Origin: Xestospongia bergquistia
Taxonomy: Eukaryota > Porifera > Demospongiae > Haplosclerida > Petrosiidae
Assembly: GCA_963965975.1 (NCBI GenBank)
Contig: OZ014418.1
Coordinates: forward strand, 1,548,275-1,612,274
Direction of reading: 5' to 3'
Length of the DNA: 64,000 nucleotides
Shown here: positions 1 to 12,296 of the stretch, one piece after another
Layout: every line of letters begins with the position of its first letter
How positions within the stretch are numbered: the stretch's first letter is position 1
Program-made: the position numbers and the translations under genes
Notes under the pieces: generated by a model
The model's input: only the letters and a program-made list of their open reading frames with translations
Told to the model about the DNA's origin: nothing
The model's database searches: none

Positions 1-4
1 AAAA

Positions 5-143
5 AAAATAGTTGCCATTTAAATCATACAAATATGTTAGATTCTTTAACAGCTGGATGTAAGTTATTATATCTAACTGAGATTACTGTTACAAACTTAT
101 CATGTTATGTTACATATCAGCTTCTCTTTGACACTAGTTTACA
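5..143. repeat. Direct repeat, left copy (offset 2,215 bp)
   Basis: This stretch is almost identical to 2220-2358. The second copy lies immediately upstream of a family linker exon on the minus strand, so this copy is probably the acceptor-side intron of an equivalent exon just outside the window. The pair suggests a local tandem duplication with a period of about 2.2 kb. Confidence 0.85.
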
Positions 144-565
144 CCCAAACGATAAGGAGCATGATGTCCAATTGCAGACTTTATAACTTATTCCTATTGT
201 AATGTACACACCTCAAGAACAGATGCACTGGATTTGAATGCAGTTGCACAGAATTTTGTTTCTGCAAACTCCAGGAGAGTAAACTATTTTGGAAAGTTCT
301 AACACTTTATTTCATCATGCATAATAATAATTAAAATAATTGACCACGCCCATCATGAAAATTAATTACATTCAAAATTTTCGCCAACGCATACAGACCC
401 CATGTTAAAACATCTTCCTACGCAACTGTATGACTATATTAAAAAACGACTATATCAAAAAACTTTCTATACAAAATATATCTAACAAAGTTAGTGTTAA
501 CATTCAAACTAAATCTACTCAGCAAGATAGTATACATATTTTTAATCTAACATAACAATAATCTT

Positions 566-2213
566 CTAGTTTTCTTCTGTATAATGTGCAATGAGGTATT
601 CTCTTATCTCTGTAGCTCTCTTTTTGTTCTTAACCACAGGTCCCTCAATGGCTGAAATGACTGCCTCATAGGTTACAAGAGATGTTGACTCAGTTGTTAT
701 CCAGCTATTAAACACTTCAGAAAGTTTGACAGTATTACTTTCTTCTGTCTTCTTACGTAAACCACTTAAAACATTTTCTTGAACACCAAGGGCAATACCA
801 ATTTCATTCCACTTGTCATTAATATTTTCCAAGAGACTACAGAGTAAAGACGTGTCAGGTATCATCTTTAAGATGTCTGTAACTATGAAAATAGTGAGAA
901 AACAATAAAATTAGGTTTTCAATATTCAAACAGAAACAGAGCAAATACATATTTTATAGCCTCCTGTTATAGTGAAATAAAAATCCTATATGTCATTTTA
1001 TTGCTATAGTCTATTGGCAGGTACAATTTATGTATACTCTATATTACATTATATATTTTACTGTCATGTACTAAATACATCCAACATCTACAAATACCTT
1101 CTTTTTGTTGAGTGGTCTCTTCTGGGCTAGGCCTTGTTTGGGTCTCCTCAAGTCCTTGATCAGATGAGACTGGTTTAGAGATGACTCTAGTACTAGTACT
1201 ACCAGGAGCATCAGTAATATCTGAATCAAGTTTGTATATACTTCATTAGATAATAAAATGGAGATATATATTTTGTAGGTATGTACAGATTACTATTATG
1301 TAGACTGTATGTATTAATGGTTCATTTGGAGTGCTAAAGTAAATAAATCAAACAAATAATATATTGAGAAACAGAAATAAAGCAAATACACATATTTACA
1401 GCCTCTACATAATGTATGTGAACTCTATATTATATAATACAATTATATACAAAACACACACAACATGTACAAATACCTTCTTTTTGTTCAACACTAGACT
1501 CTTGTTTAATAGTTAGCTGTCTGCTGGAATTTTGTTGTATTTCTAGTTGACTTCTCAACTCTTCAATCTCTTTTTTAAGAGCTCTAACTTCCTGTAGATA
1601 GCAAACATATCAATAAAACATGTAATAACTGATGTCTAATCTACTTGTCTTTTACCTCATCTCCTTGTTTGTCAGTGACATCCTTCTCTAATTCAGACAG
1701 TTCTTGGTGTTGTTGTTGTTGAGCTATAAAGTAAGTAATCATTATGACATTAAATAATATTGTATTACAACCTATATGTTCATTGATAGATGGTGTGACC
1801 TCTTCTTCTGGGCTAGACCTTGTTTGGGTCTCCTCAAGTCCTTGATCAGATGAGACTAGTTCAGAAATGTGACTAGTACTACCAGGAGTATCAGTAATAT
1901 CTGAATTAGGTTTGTATACTTCATTAGATAATAAAATGGAGATATATATTTGCTGGCATGTACTTATTTCTATTATGTAGACTTTATGTATTAATTGCTA
2001 TTGTTGAGTGATAAAGTAAGTAATCATTATGATATTGAGCAATATTGTATTACTATTTATATGTTTACTGGTAGATGGTGTGGCCTCTGCTGGGTTAGGC
2101 ATTGTTGGGGTCTTCTTAAGTCCTTGATCAGTTGAAACTAGTACCTCTCTGTTCACAACACTCTCATCTCTAGGGACTTCTTGAGGGAGACCAATAGTAC
2201 TGGGAGTAATGTC
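566..2213 (-). CDS. Death-domain C-terminal part of a linker/coiled-coil family protein (5' end not seen)
   Basis: The last exon (566-882) encodes about 105 residues with death-domain hallmarks: a first Trp in WNEIGIALGV, a second in FNSWI, and a final helix ending in YLIAHYTEEN before a TAG stop. Minus-strand linker exons upstream of it lie near 1098-1226, 1479-1592 (a coiled coil with alternating Lys/Glu and Leu), 1660-1725, 1780-1915 and 2045-2213. They match the linker exons of the complete family members between 15 and 26 kb, for example the SSDQGLEETQ and GLPQ motifs, and most begin in phase 1. The 5'-most exon has lost the usual GT donor after its KHI codons. No initiating exon is visible before the START gene stop at 2800. 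It may be the 3' end of a longer transcript starting at the CARD exon near 7.5 kb, or an orphan remnant. Death domains act as homotypic adaptors; here that is inference. Confidence 0.6.
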
Positions 2214-2219
2214 TAAAAA

Positions 2220-2358
2220 AATATAGTTGCCATTTAAATCATACAAATATGTTAGATTCTTTAACAGCTGGATGTAAGTTATTATATCTAACTGAGATTA
2301 CTGTTACAAACTTATCATGTTATGTTACATATCAGCTTCTCTTTGACACTAGTTTACA
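2220..2358. repeat. Direct repeat, right copy
   Basis: Nearly exact copy of 5-143. It begins directly upstream (minus-strand sense) of the linker exon that starts at about 2213, so it covers the intron and splice-acceptor side of that exon. Confidence 0.85.
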
Positions 2359-2799
2359 TCATGATATGTAACTTATGATCTGACTTAGTTGTAATAATTG
2401 AATGACTGTGTGTTCAGTATGATGTTTAATATTATTTGGCCATTTTTATTAACTTTAATGATAGGAAAATTGTCAGTCAAAAGACATGGCCACATCACAT
2501 TAGTATCTAACATATAATAATTATAACTATTGACAAATGTTGACATTACAAGGTACTGGGTATTTTTTTTGATGGTATCCAATTAAGCCAGCAAATTAAA
2601 ATAATTATAACTATAAATATTATCAATAGTGTTATTGCCCTCCTAATTATTAAATGCATTCCTTTGATTTGTTATTTAGACTAGTTACATGTACTGCAGG
2701 TACTTTTAGTATCTATTAACTATGTATGCTCTCTCTGTAGAGGTGTAGTTACGGACATGATGACTATTTTATAACTGATCTTGTTGTGATCATTATATA
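2359..2799. other. No gene recognised
   Basis: AT-rich spacer between the START gene stop and the death-domain linker exons. A short minus-strand open frame at 2385-2582 has no recognisable domain, no family similarity and no convincing splice context. I see nothing else here. Confidence 0.5.
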
Positions 2800-5780
2800 T
2801 TATATTTTGTATTTACTTTTAGGGGTTAACGTTTCTTGGATGAAAGCTGCTTCCGTGGATTGTCGAATCCATGTTCTGATGAAATGTATAGCCATGGGTT
2901 GTTGACGTAGGGCCTTTTTCACTGGCTTTGAATTCCCTGCCTTTAAATCCAACTATAAAAGAAATGTTTAGTAAATTTGCATGTATAATGTGGTTATTAA
3001 CTTACATGAGCTAAATAACTGACCAATGTAATACGGTCACTACCTTCGTGTTTTTCAACTACCCAACCAGTCCCTGGAAGTATCTAGGAAAGATGTAAAT
3101 ATTATCCATCTCTTTTTATATATCTCTCTCATGTACATACCTCCGCTCTCTTGTATTGTGGATCATGAGGATAATCCTTATGTTCAACTGAGACATCAGC
3201 TTGAACATATTTATCTCCCTGTATATAATGAAACAATACACATAATAATAATATATATATCAAGCAGGTACTAGCACTGTCTATAATTTAAGATGGGAGG
3301 GTCCAGATACCATCGAAATGTATTAACATAAAACATTATATATCTAGGCAATCATAGGCTCTAAATACTATGTAGTTACTCTTTCTACAACAATACATAA
3401 ATAACTGAGTCCAAAGTTCAGGAAAAAGCATGTGTATCAGATACATTTGTACATGCATGGCTAACATTAGTCCATGCCCAGGCATTCAAATGTCTGGGTA
3501 TGAATTAGGCTAACATGTCTATAAATCTTTTTGGGAAGGTGCTATTGGTAAAGAATTGGACTGCCCATAATAGACAGAGAATCCTACTGATAGATACTCT
3601 GTACTTTGCAGCTGTTAAAAATATTTTCTAAGAAGAAAAGTAATTACAATTTTATTCCAATACAAACAGTACAAACATGATAGTAGGAATGGCAGCTTTA
3701 TCATCCTGAATATAATAGAACTGACCCCTACAATATACTGTATGTGTATCACTCACTGGTATTAATATATCACATATTACTATGCTTACCACATATTACA
3801 GTACTTACCATATATCCAGTTCTACAGTAGTACAAGAAACCACGACATATTGTGAAAAAGAATGCAGTAGCCTTTTGAGCCATATATACTATAAAAATAG
3901 ATGTATGGATTAATGGACAGACAATGGAGACTTACAAAGCCAATCATGTTCTGAGTATTTCTTACATATCTTCAGCTCCTATATATGTACATATGTTTTA
4001 ACAACTTATCTCTCTTTATATCTATCTTTATCTTTAGTCTTGCAAGCTAGACCACTATTCTCTAAGCAAAGGGTCTGGCTTGCAAGTACTCTTGGCTTAC
4101 AACAAGATTCTTGTCTCGGTCTTCAATGGCTTTAAAATTCTTAATATATGCTGCTACTTGGTCAATTGGAGCATCAATGATACCACGACCCATAAAACTA
4201 GATCATAAAAATAATATTTCTCATTACAGACTCCTATCATTGTTTACTAATGTACAAAATATTAGTAATAAAGGTCACTATATACCTGTGGATATTAATA
4301 TGAACATGTGTGTATGTGTGACTCAAATTAATTGATAGATAAATGGATAATAGATAAATCGATGAATAGTTTGGTAGATGGATGCATGAATATATGGATA
4401 TATGAATCTGTAATATATTATAATTTTATTTTATTTAGACACCTAATTCTAATTCTTTTCAATGTATCTTTTGTTAGTTTAATTTTCATGTGTATTTGTT
4501 ACTAGGTGCTTATTTTATCCTTTTGTTATAAGTGAAATTGAAATTGTTTGAATATAGTGTTAATTTTCATTTCTTAGCAGTAGACCTTGATGTGTTATTT
4601 TTTTGTTAACACTTTATTAGTTCTGTTTTGTATTTAAACATGGTTGTTGTTGTTACTGTCATAGAGAGATTTATTTCAAATTATACTTTGTGAACTCCAT
4701 GGTTTAAGTTACCACAGAATTAATGAATGGATCAGTGGAGGACAGATTAATGAATAAGGTGCACTATTTGTCATAACAGCCTCTAAATATTGTCATTATT
4801 AAAATATTGTAGACCTCTGATTTAAATAAAAGGTGAAACCAAAATCCCTGGCAATATCAACAGTTTAAGAAAACATTAAATTATATAGTATTCAATTATT
4901 ACATTACTATATTTATGATATGATATTTAATCAATTTATTAGGTTAATTAACAATTTATAGTGCAAAGGACACCTATACAAGGTATTATTATTTGACTAA
5001 TTATAATACCTAGTATAAGATTGTATGCTCAATAAGGAAATATCTATCTCTTAATTTGATATAAAGAACCTCTTCTATACATAATAACTTACCAACGAAA
5101 TTTGGTATTGGGAATTTTCTTCTTTAACACGACAACATCATTTTCCTCATAATAAAACCTGTGAGACTGAACTAGAACAGACTTATTAATTCTCATACTC
5201 ACTTCCATTGTGGTTCCATACTAGATACCTCAGTTGTATCACTACCGTACTTATGTTTCACATAAGATGCTTTTTTCACCTTATAATAAAGAAATAAATA
5301 AAACAATTAAATAAGACTAAGTTACAAACCTCTGCCAATAAAATTGTTGATATGCTGTCACCCAGTGCTGTGCAATCTTGTGCTACAAAAACAAAAGACA
5401 CAATTAATTATAAACTGGCAAAGATAGGTAAGAATTATTTTTGGTGGATATTTAGTGTCTATAAAACTAGCTCAAAACTATATTATAGGCAGTGGCTATT
5501 TGTACAGCACAGAATGTCAAATTAGTATTATATCCTAGACCTAACCCTCAAACCTTTAAACCAAAGTTCCCATGTACCAAAGCCACAACATATATTATAC
5601 AAACAAAAGTTGCTTGTTTGCATGATAAACCAGACACTACAGAGACATATTGAGATTTTTGCATGTCCAATACTTTAGACATATACTAAATAATGCATGT
5701 ATAGTCAGAGTTACTTTTTAAGGCCAGCTCCTTTAGTTTCTCTATCTCTTGCTTTTTTGTTGTTGACAATGGCAGTGACT
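2800..5780 (-). CDS. START-domain lipid-binding protein (possibly with an upstream CARD exon)
   Basis: Ten spliced exons read as one START (StAR-related lipid transfer) domain: 5715-5780, about 5331-5384, about 5201-5279, about 5096-5158, about 4104-4200, about 3918-3960, about 3810-3889, about 3141-3216, about 3006-3085 and 2800-2953. Phases are consistent across all joints. Typical START segments appear in order: GRGIIDAPIDQVAAYIKNF, the strand FTICRGFLYYCR, the SVEHKDYP turn, then LVSYLAHLDLKAG and a long C-terminal helix with IHFIRTWI. The family binds sterols, phospholipids or ceramide in a deep pocket; the ligand cannot be read here. The 5'-most exon has no ATG and begins in phase 1, which fits the phase-1 donor of the CARD exon at 7255. 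A separate unseen first exon is equally possible. The stop is TAA at 2800-2802. Confidence 0.75.
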
Positions 5781-6060
5781 CTATAGAAAGAAAACGATAT
5801 AGTCCCCATAACTATATATATTAGTACAACACTTAAGTGAAGTGCAAGGCTGTGTTACATGGATAAGACATAACAATCATGTTATATTGTCTTAGTCCTA
5901 TGTCACCTGATATTCCCTTACCCAGTAACATCAGATGATGTGAAGTAACATAATCTCATGCAGATATGCAAAACCTTACACTGATAGGACAGGGTCTGAC
6001 TATGTGAGACAACATGTACAATCAATATTCATAATCTACTGTTTACTGGATTCTTAGTTG

Positions 6061-6850
6061 ACCTTATTTAGTCAAAACTCCATCAATCACTGATGTCTTA
6101 GTTGAGTATTCATACTCAGCAATACAAATGATATGAATTAATAATACTATTCATATATCATCACAGTTGTGACCTTATTTATTAGTCAATACTCTACCCA
6201 TTACTAATTTGGTCTTTTTGTAGAAAAAAGAAAAATGAGGGGTTGGAAATGGAATGGAGATGACAAAACAATCCATGAGTTAAAAATCATAGTGTAAAAG
6301 GGAATACCTTTTCATATTGGCAAAAGCTTTGCATTACATCATTGATGTATTAGCATTTCATAAGAGGTACATAATATAACTTCTGTTTTCAATCCCTCTC
6401 CCCTCCTTTATCTATGGTCTATTCAATAGTATATCCAATAGTACTATGAATTAGTAATATTATTCACCTAATGTTACAGTTGTGACCTAATTTGGTCAAA
6501 TTTCCACCCATCACAGATACAGTCTATTCATGATATATCCAATTGCTACAATTACATGAGAACTTTGTATAACAAATATTTTAAATTGTAACATAATGTA
6601 AGGAAACTGTCTAAAGGTCTAGGGAGAGGAAGTTCATACTTTATTTCATATAATACTGATCTACATTCCTAACATTAACAATATAAGATATAATATGAAA
6701 TTCTAATATTGGACCATATAGATTGACTTTTGTATTGCTTCATTGATGTAATATAGCAGGTAACAATGGAAAGCAGTATCATTGTCCCTATATAGTATAT
6801 GTATGTGATGGTAATACAACAATTATTTGCTAGTATGGTTTAGCTATACA
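6061..6850. repeat. Interspersed non-coding repeat, copies in the CARD/START intron
   Basis: This holds motifs such as gtgacctaatttggtcaaa followed by a purine-poor block. They recur with moderate divergence near 8020-8460, 9225-9390 and 9840-10060. No coding capacity is visible. It may be an old short transposon family or part of the tandem duplication that built this region. Confidence 0.55.
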
Positions 6851-6904
6851 GGCACAACTTTACTGCTATCACTGCTATATGTTTCTTTGTGATGGTGTGT
6901 ATGG

Positions 6905-7060
<156 letters not shown>

Positions 7061-7254
7061 ATATGCATAGCCATCTCTACATAGGGATTGCTACTGCTAG
7101 ATTAGTTACACTAGTCAGAGTTAATGCACAAAATTTTTTCTATACTCTTGCTATTTATCTGTACATTGATTAGTGGGTAATAAAAAAGTATATAAACAAA
7201 TATTAATTGGATCTATTATAAGAATAGTGAATTGATATTATTGTTCCATCTTAC

Positions 7255-7579
7255 CATAATCTGTCTTTATTTGTTCAGCAAGAGCACTAACAATTGGACG
7301 ATGACATTGTAACACTGAGATAATCTTTGTCAAATTAGTAGGATTGATAGTTACTGCAATCATCAGCTTATCTAGTAGATAATGATTTCTGCTGTCATGA
7401 CTACTAGTTACAGTGTTAGCTTTCATACAAGTTGGGTCTGAGATAAGATCAGCTTTAAACAGGTCTTCAGCTAGTTTGACTGGATCAGTAATTGCACGAG
7501 ACAAGATATCAAAATACTTCTGTAACACTTGATATTCCTTAGTAGAAGATATAGAACTACTACTAGGTCTAGTAGCCAT
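7255..7579 (-). CDS. CARD-like first exon (gene model continues downstream)
   Basis: A single exon of 325 nt encodes about 108 residues, opening with an ATG at 7579 and a low-complexity Ser stretch, then STKEYQVLQKYFDIL and helices ending in EQIKTDYG. The helical pattern and length (about 95 residues) suggest a CARD or related death fold. The exon length is identical to the CARD exons at 14657-14981, 19731-20055 and 25408-25732, which fixes the start at 7579 rather than the in-frame ATG at 7606. The donor at 7254 is phase 1. The next compatible phase-1 acceptors downstream are the START exon (5780) and the linker exon of the death-domain gene (2213), so the partner of this CARD is unresolved. 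Confidence 0.7.
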
Positions 7580-7609
7580 TGCTGTAGTTTCTCTTTGTAG
7601 ATTCACCTT

Positions 7610-8770
7610 TTTGTAACATTTACTGACACACCCTTCAATGGAGATCTAGATATTACCTAATATTGTATATACTATGATTATCATTACATCCTATGAGATT
7701 TATACAGTTGGTCTCATCCCCTGCCAGCTGTGTTCTATAGCAAAAGACCCTTCAATGTGGGTGTGACTGTCTAGGGATGAGACAACAGTATTATTTGTAG
7801 CCATTGCTATAGCATCTTAATAGATTCATCATTTTTGTTTGAAAAAATTCTACAGACATGACTTCAGTAAAAGTCATTACCATTATGGTTAACACAATGA
7901 GATGTAGTAGTATTTGACAAGAGGTAAATAAATACACAAACAAAAGATAGATAAAATTAACATTTGTTATACTAATGTATATGTGATTCACTTTTGTTTC
8001 TAATCCTCCCCTCATTTGTTTATGGTCCATTCAATGGTGTATCCAATAGTGCTATGAATTAGTAATATTATTCATACAATGTTACTGTTGTGACCTAATT
8101 TGGTCAAAACTCCACCCATCACAGATACAATGATATATCCAAATATGAATTATTGCTATGTGAGACTTTGTATAACAAGTATTTTAAATACTAACAGAAA
8201 GTAAGGAAACTGTCTAGAGGTCCAGGAAAAGGAAGTTCATGCTTCATTATGTATAATACTGATCCATGTCCTTAGGATTAACACTATAAGATAAAGTATG
8301 AATTTCCAGTTTTGGACCATAAATTGACTTCATAAAAAGAGAAAGAGATCATATAGGGAATATGGGAGGCAATAAGATTGTCCCTATGTAGTACATGTAT
8401 GTATGTGTTGGCACCACAACAATTTTTAGCTAGTATGCTATTAGCTATATAAAAATAACATTATTGTCATGACTACATTACATTTGTTTGTGATCATATT
8501 ATTGTAATTATTAATGTATTCATAGCAATGTCTACATAGGAATTTCTACTGCTTGTATACACATGTCAAAGTTTATTAGAAATGAACAAAGTTAGCCTAT
8601 TCTCTTGGGATTAAATTTGGTTGATTTCAGTATGAAAAAATAAGAATTTAAAGACAGTTCATGTGTACTTTTAATCCAGTTCAATAGAATGCATGTATTT
8701 AGTATTGTAATGATTTGAAATCAATAAAGTAATAGAAGCATTTATAGTAAGTGTTTTTTGCTATGCTGCA
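7610..8770. other. Intergenic repeat-rich spacer
   Basis: This lies between the CARD exon promoter side and the decayed paralog. Most of 8000-8470 is a diverged copy of 6230-6740, and parts of 8580-8720 recur at 10040-10150. No open frame here matches the neighbouring family; the short minus-strand frame 7791-8030 falls inside the repeat. Confidence 0.6.
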
Positions 8771-8779
8771 TATCATTAC

Positions 8780-11754
8780 TAACCTGATAGTTGAGATAGT
8801 AGAAGAGTTCTCTATTGGAAGAGGTTGGTCTTGATATACTTCTGTATGTATTACCTTAACATAGAAATGATACTTTATATTATCTTATATAAATTAATAT
8901 ATTAGTCTTACCTCCCTCTCTGTACTATTGCCAACAGTCTCATCTTCAGGGACACTCTGAGGAAGACCAATGTTACCAGGAATATTGATAATTTTTGATC
9001 CTGTTTCTTTAGTGACAGAAGAAGAGAAGCCATTTATTATAAGTACATTGTAATTTATTTAATTGAAGATATTTCAACAGTATAATGTACAAAAGTTGTA
9101 AGGTTTGATAAATTAATAGAAACTATAAATTAATAGTTAATTTTATGTAAATGAACATTTCTTATAACTTATTCAAATATATATATGTTTATTGATTGTG
9201 AGTGGAAACGTTTTATTATTATAGCATCACTGTTGTGATCAAAATTCCACCCATTACTGATCTATTGCACTCTTAGTTAAGTATTCATAGGCAACAATAC
9301 AATGATATTAATTAGTTATATTATTGATATATCATCACAGTTGTGACCATATTTAGTCAAAACTCCACCCATTACTGATTTGTATAGATAAAGAAGGAGA
9401 GAGGGATTGGAAATAGAATTAAACAATAAAACCATCTATGAGCTAAAACTTATAGGGCAAACCTTGTCAAGGGAACATTTTTTCATGGACAACAACATTA
9501 GCTAAGGCAGTTTCATATTTACATCAGTAAGCCTATTCCATTAGCAGAAATACTACAGTAATCTATGAGCTAAAACTTATAGGGCAAACCTTGTCAAGGG
9601 AACATTTTTTCATGGACAACAACATTAGCTAAGCCAGTTTCATATTCACATCAGTAAGCCTATTCCATTAGCAGAAATACTACAGTAATCTAGTAAAGGA
9701 CTTTGAATTACATCATTATAATGTAATAAATAGCATTTGACAAGAACTACATAACACAAGCAAAACACAGATGAAATAAGCATACATACCATTGATGATA
9801 TATGTAATTCATTTGTGTTCCCTATCCTTCTCCCTCTTTTATCTGTGATCTATTCAATGATATATACAATAGTATAACATACTATGAATTAGTAATATTA
9901 TTCATATCATGATACTGTTGTGACCTAATTTAGTCAAAACTCCACCCATCACAGATACAGTCTATTCATTGATATGAGAACTTTGTAACAAGTACTTTAA
10001 ATACAAACATAATATAAGGTATTGTCTAAAGTTCTAGGCAAAATGGACAATGTTAGCTTGTGCTCTTGGGATTAAATTTGATTGAGTTCATGCATACTTT
10101 AAGTCCAGTTCAATAGAATGAATGTATTTAGTATTATAACCATGTGAAATCATTGGGGCATTTATAACAATTTTTTGCTATGCTAGATATCATTACTTAA
10201 CCTGCCTGAGAGATAGTTGAGATGATAGGAGAGTTATCTATTGGAAGAGGTTGATCTTGATACACTCCTGTGTGTATTAATTACCTTAGCACAAAATGAT
10301 ACTTCACATGCACTATCTTGCATAAAATAATTCATTAGTCTTACCCCTCTCTCTGTACTATTCTGAACACTCTCACCACCAGGGACATATTGAGGGAGAC
10401 CACTATTTCCAGAAGTATCAGTAATGGCCATATCAGGTTTATTTACTTCCTAAAGTAAGTGATAAAAATAAAATACAATAGTATGTGCACTGGATATTAA
10501 TGCACTGGATATTAATTATAAGTAGATATGTAATTATAATATGTACATTAACTTATCTGTGAGTATGCAGTTATTAGTAATTCATTATATACCCCTTTTC
10601 ACACTCTTATCAAGAATAACTTTATCTCTAATCTGTAACAAGTTTACTCTAATATCAAGGAGATATGATAGTCTTGTCTTTGCTATTTCCACTAGTGCTC
10701 CCATTAGTGGTTTAGGAGCACACATAGTAACGGAGATACAACCTTCTCTTACTTCATAAATGTGAATATGTTGATAGTAGTCAAGGAAGACATTATTGAT
10801 AACCATCTCAAACTCTTTTACCATTGATGGCTTAGCTCTTTAATTTCAGAATAATGGTACACTCTGGTTTACAACTTAATAACTCAGGTTCCTTTTTTAG
10901 CTCTTGGGCAAATGTAGTACTCAACAATCTCTTGCGATAGTTTTGCTCTTCAATCTCATATTCTTGAATTGCTATTAGGCCAGGTTTAGAGATCTGCTTG
11001 AAATGATCAACAATATGTACAAGGACTTCTATGTTGACTGGTGAACAAAGTTTACGAACATTTACTAAACCTTTTGCTTTTTGTATCTCCTCTTCAAATG
11101 GATAAGAGTAGACAAGTAACTGTTTGAGGTCATCAACTTTTATACGAGCTGATTTCACTATTTTTGAATTTTTACTACCAGAGAGCCTAACTTTCCTTGC
11201 ACGATGGAAAAATCATTAAAGGTACTGCAAGAGTCACTTGATAATTAAATAATATATAATATATATTAACTGTTATACATTCAAACTCACTCTGTGTGTG
11301 TTGTTGTTCTACTGATTGAGTAGTGATCATCATGGATGACTCTGTAAAAATAAATGTGAAAATAATGCTCTGCAAATCGAGTCCATATATAATAGTCAAT
11401 TGGTTACAATATTGTTATTCCTTATTACCATAATCTGTCTTCATTTCTTCAGCAAGAAAGCTAAGTAATGGAGGGTGATGTTGTAATATTAACAAAATTT
11501 TCATGAAGTTAGCAGAATCCAAAGCTACTGCACTCATTAATTCATCTAGTAGATCATAATTTCTTGTTTCTTGACTGATAGTCAGTCACTACATTATTAC
11601 ATGTAATTGATTGAGAGATGAGATTATCTGAGTACAAATCAGCAGCTACTATGACTGGGTCAGAAATTGCACAAACCAAGCTTCCAAAGTACTTCTGTAA
11701 CACTTGATATTCCTTAGTTGAAGGTATAAAGCTGTCAGTATCACTAGTAGCCAT
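8780..11754 (-). pseudogene. Decayed CARD-HAM paralog without caspase domain
   Basis: The CARD exon (11429-11754) is 326 nt instead of the family's 325, and its frame breaks after the SRN residues, continuing in another frame through a recognisable LLDELMSAVALDS helix. The HAM module (about 10597-11205) has several frame changes: the helical part holds YPFEEEIQKAKGLVNVRKL, and the alpha/beta part is read in a second frame. Two rounds of small linker exons follow (10200-10440 and 8780-9010), with the VYQDQPLP motif seen in complete paralogs, but no caspase-like exon follows before the next gene. The duplicated linker exons match the local block duplication of about 8.0-9.0 onto 9.8-10.4 kb. 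This is a host gene remnant; expression of part of it cannot be excluded. Confidence 0.75.
9434..9687. repeat. Tandem duplication, 127-bp unit, two copies
   Basis: A 127-bp block starting with atctatgagctaaaactta occurs twice head to tail (9434-9560 and 9561-9687) with only a few differences. It is non-coding and lies among the linker exons of the decayed paralog. Confidence 0.95.
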
Positions 11755-12296
11755 TGTTGTAGTCTCTCCCAACCTTTTTGCTTTTCACAGTATGTTGATA
11801 CACCCTTCAGTTGAGGTTACAAGACACACCCTTTAGTGCATGTCTACAGACACACCTTTAGGTGGAAGCTATTACCATATATGGTGTATATATCTATGAT
11901 TATCTTTATATTAGTAATATCTCCTACATGGATAGTTTAACATATAATTTCTACATTATCTATTGTATATGATACATATTTCTACACCTAACAGGATATT
12001 ACATACAGCTCAGCTGTAGTTGGTTATCTTAAGGTACTGAATAAACTTATAGCAGATGCTACAACTACAGTTGACAGCTCCCTTCAGTGACTTATTCAAT
12101 GATAATCCTTCAAGCTAGACCATCATATGCTAGAAAGATAGGCTCTAGCTCAATAGACTAATTCTATGATAGTATCTAACACCTCATTATCTGATGACGA
12201 CTCTAATAACAACTCTACCATATTCAGTTCTTGTACCTGCTATTTCACTATTGGTTATTTGCATTAGTAATATTAAACTGACTCACTTCCATTTTC

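Noticed and set aside
4111-4335. 74-aa plus-strand frame
   Set aside because: Overlaps a START-domain exon on the minus strand and shows no domain or splice context of its own.
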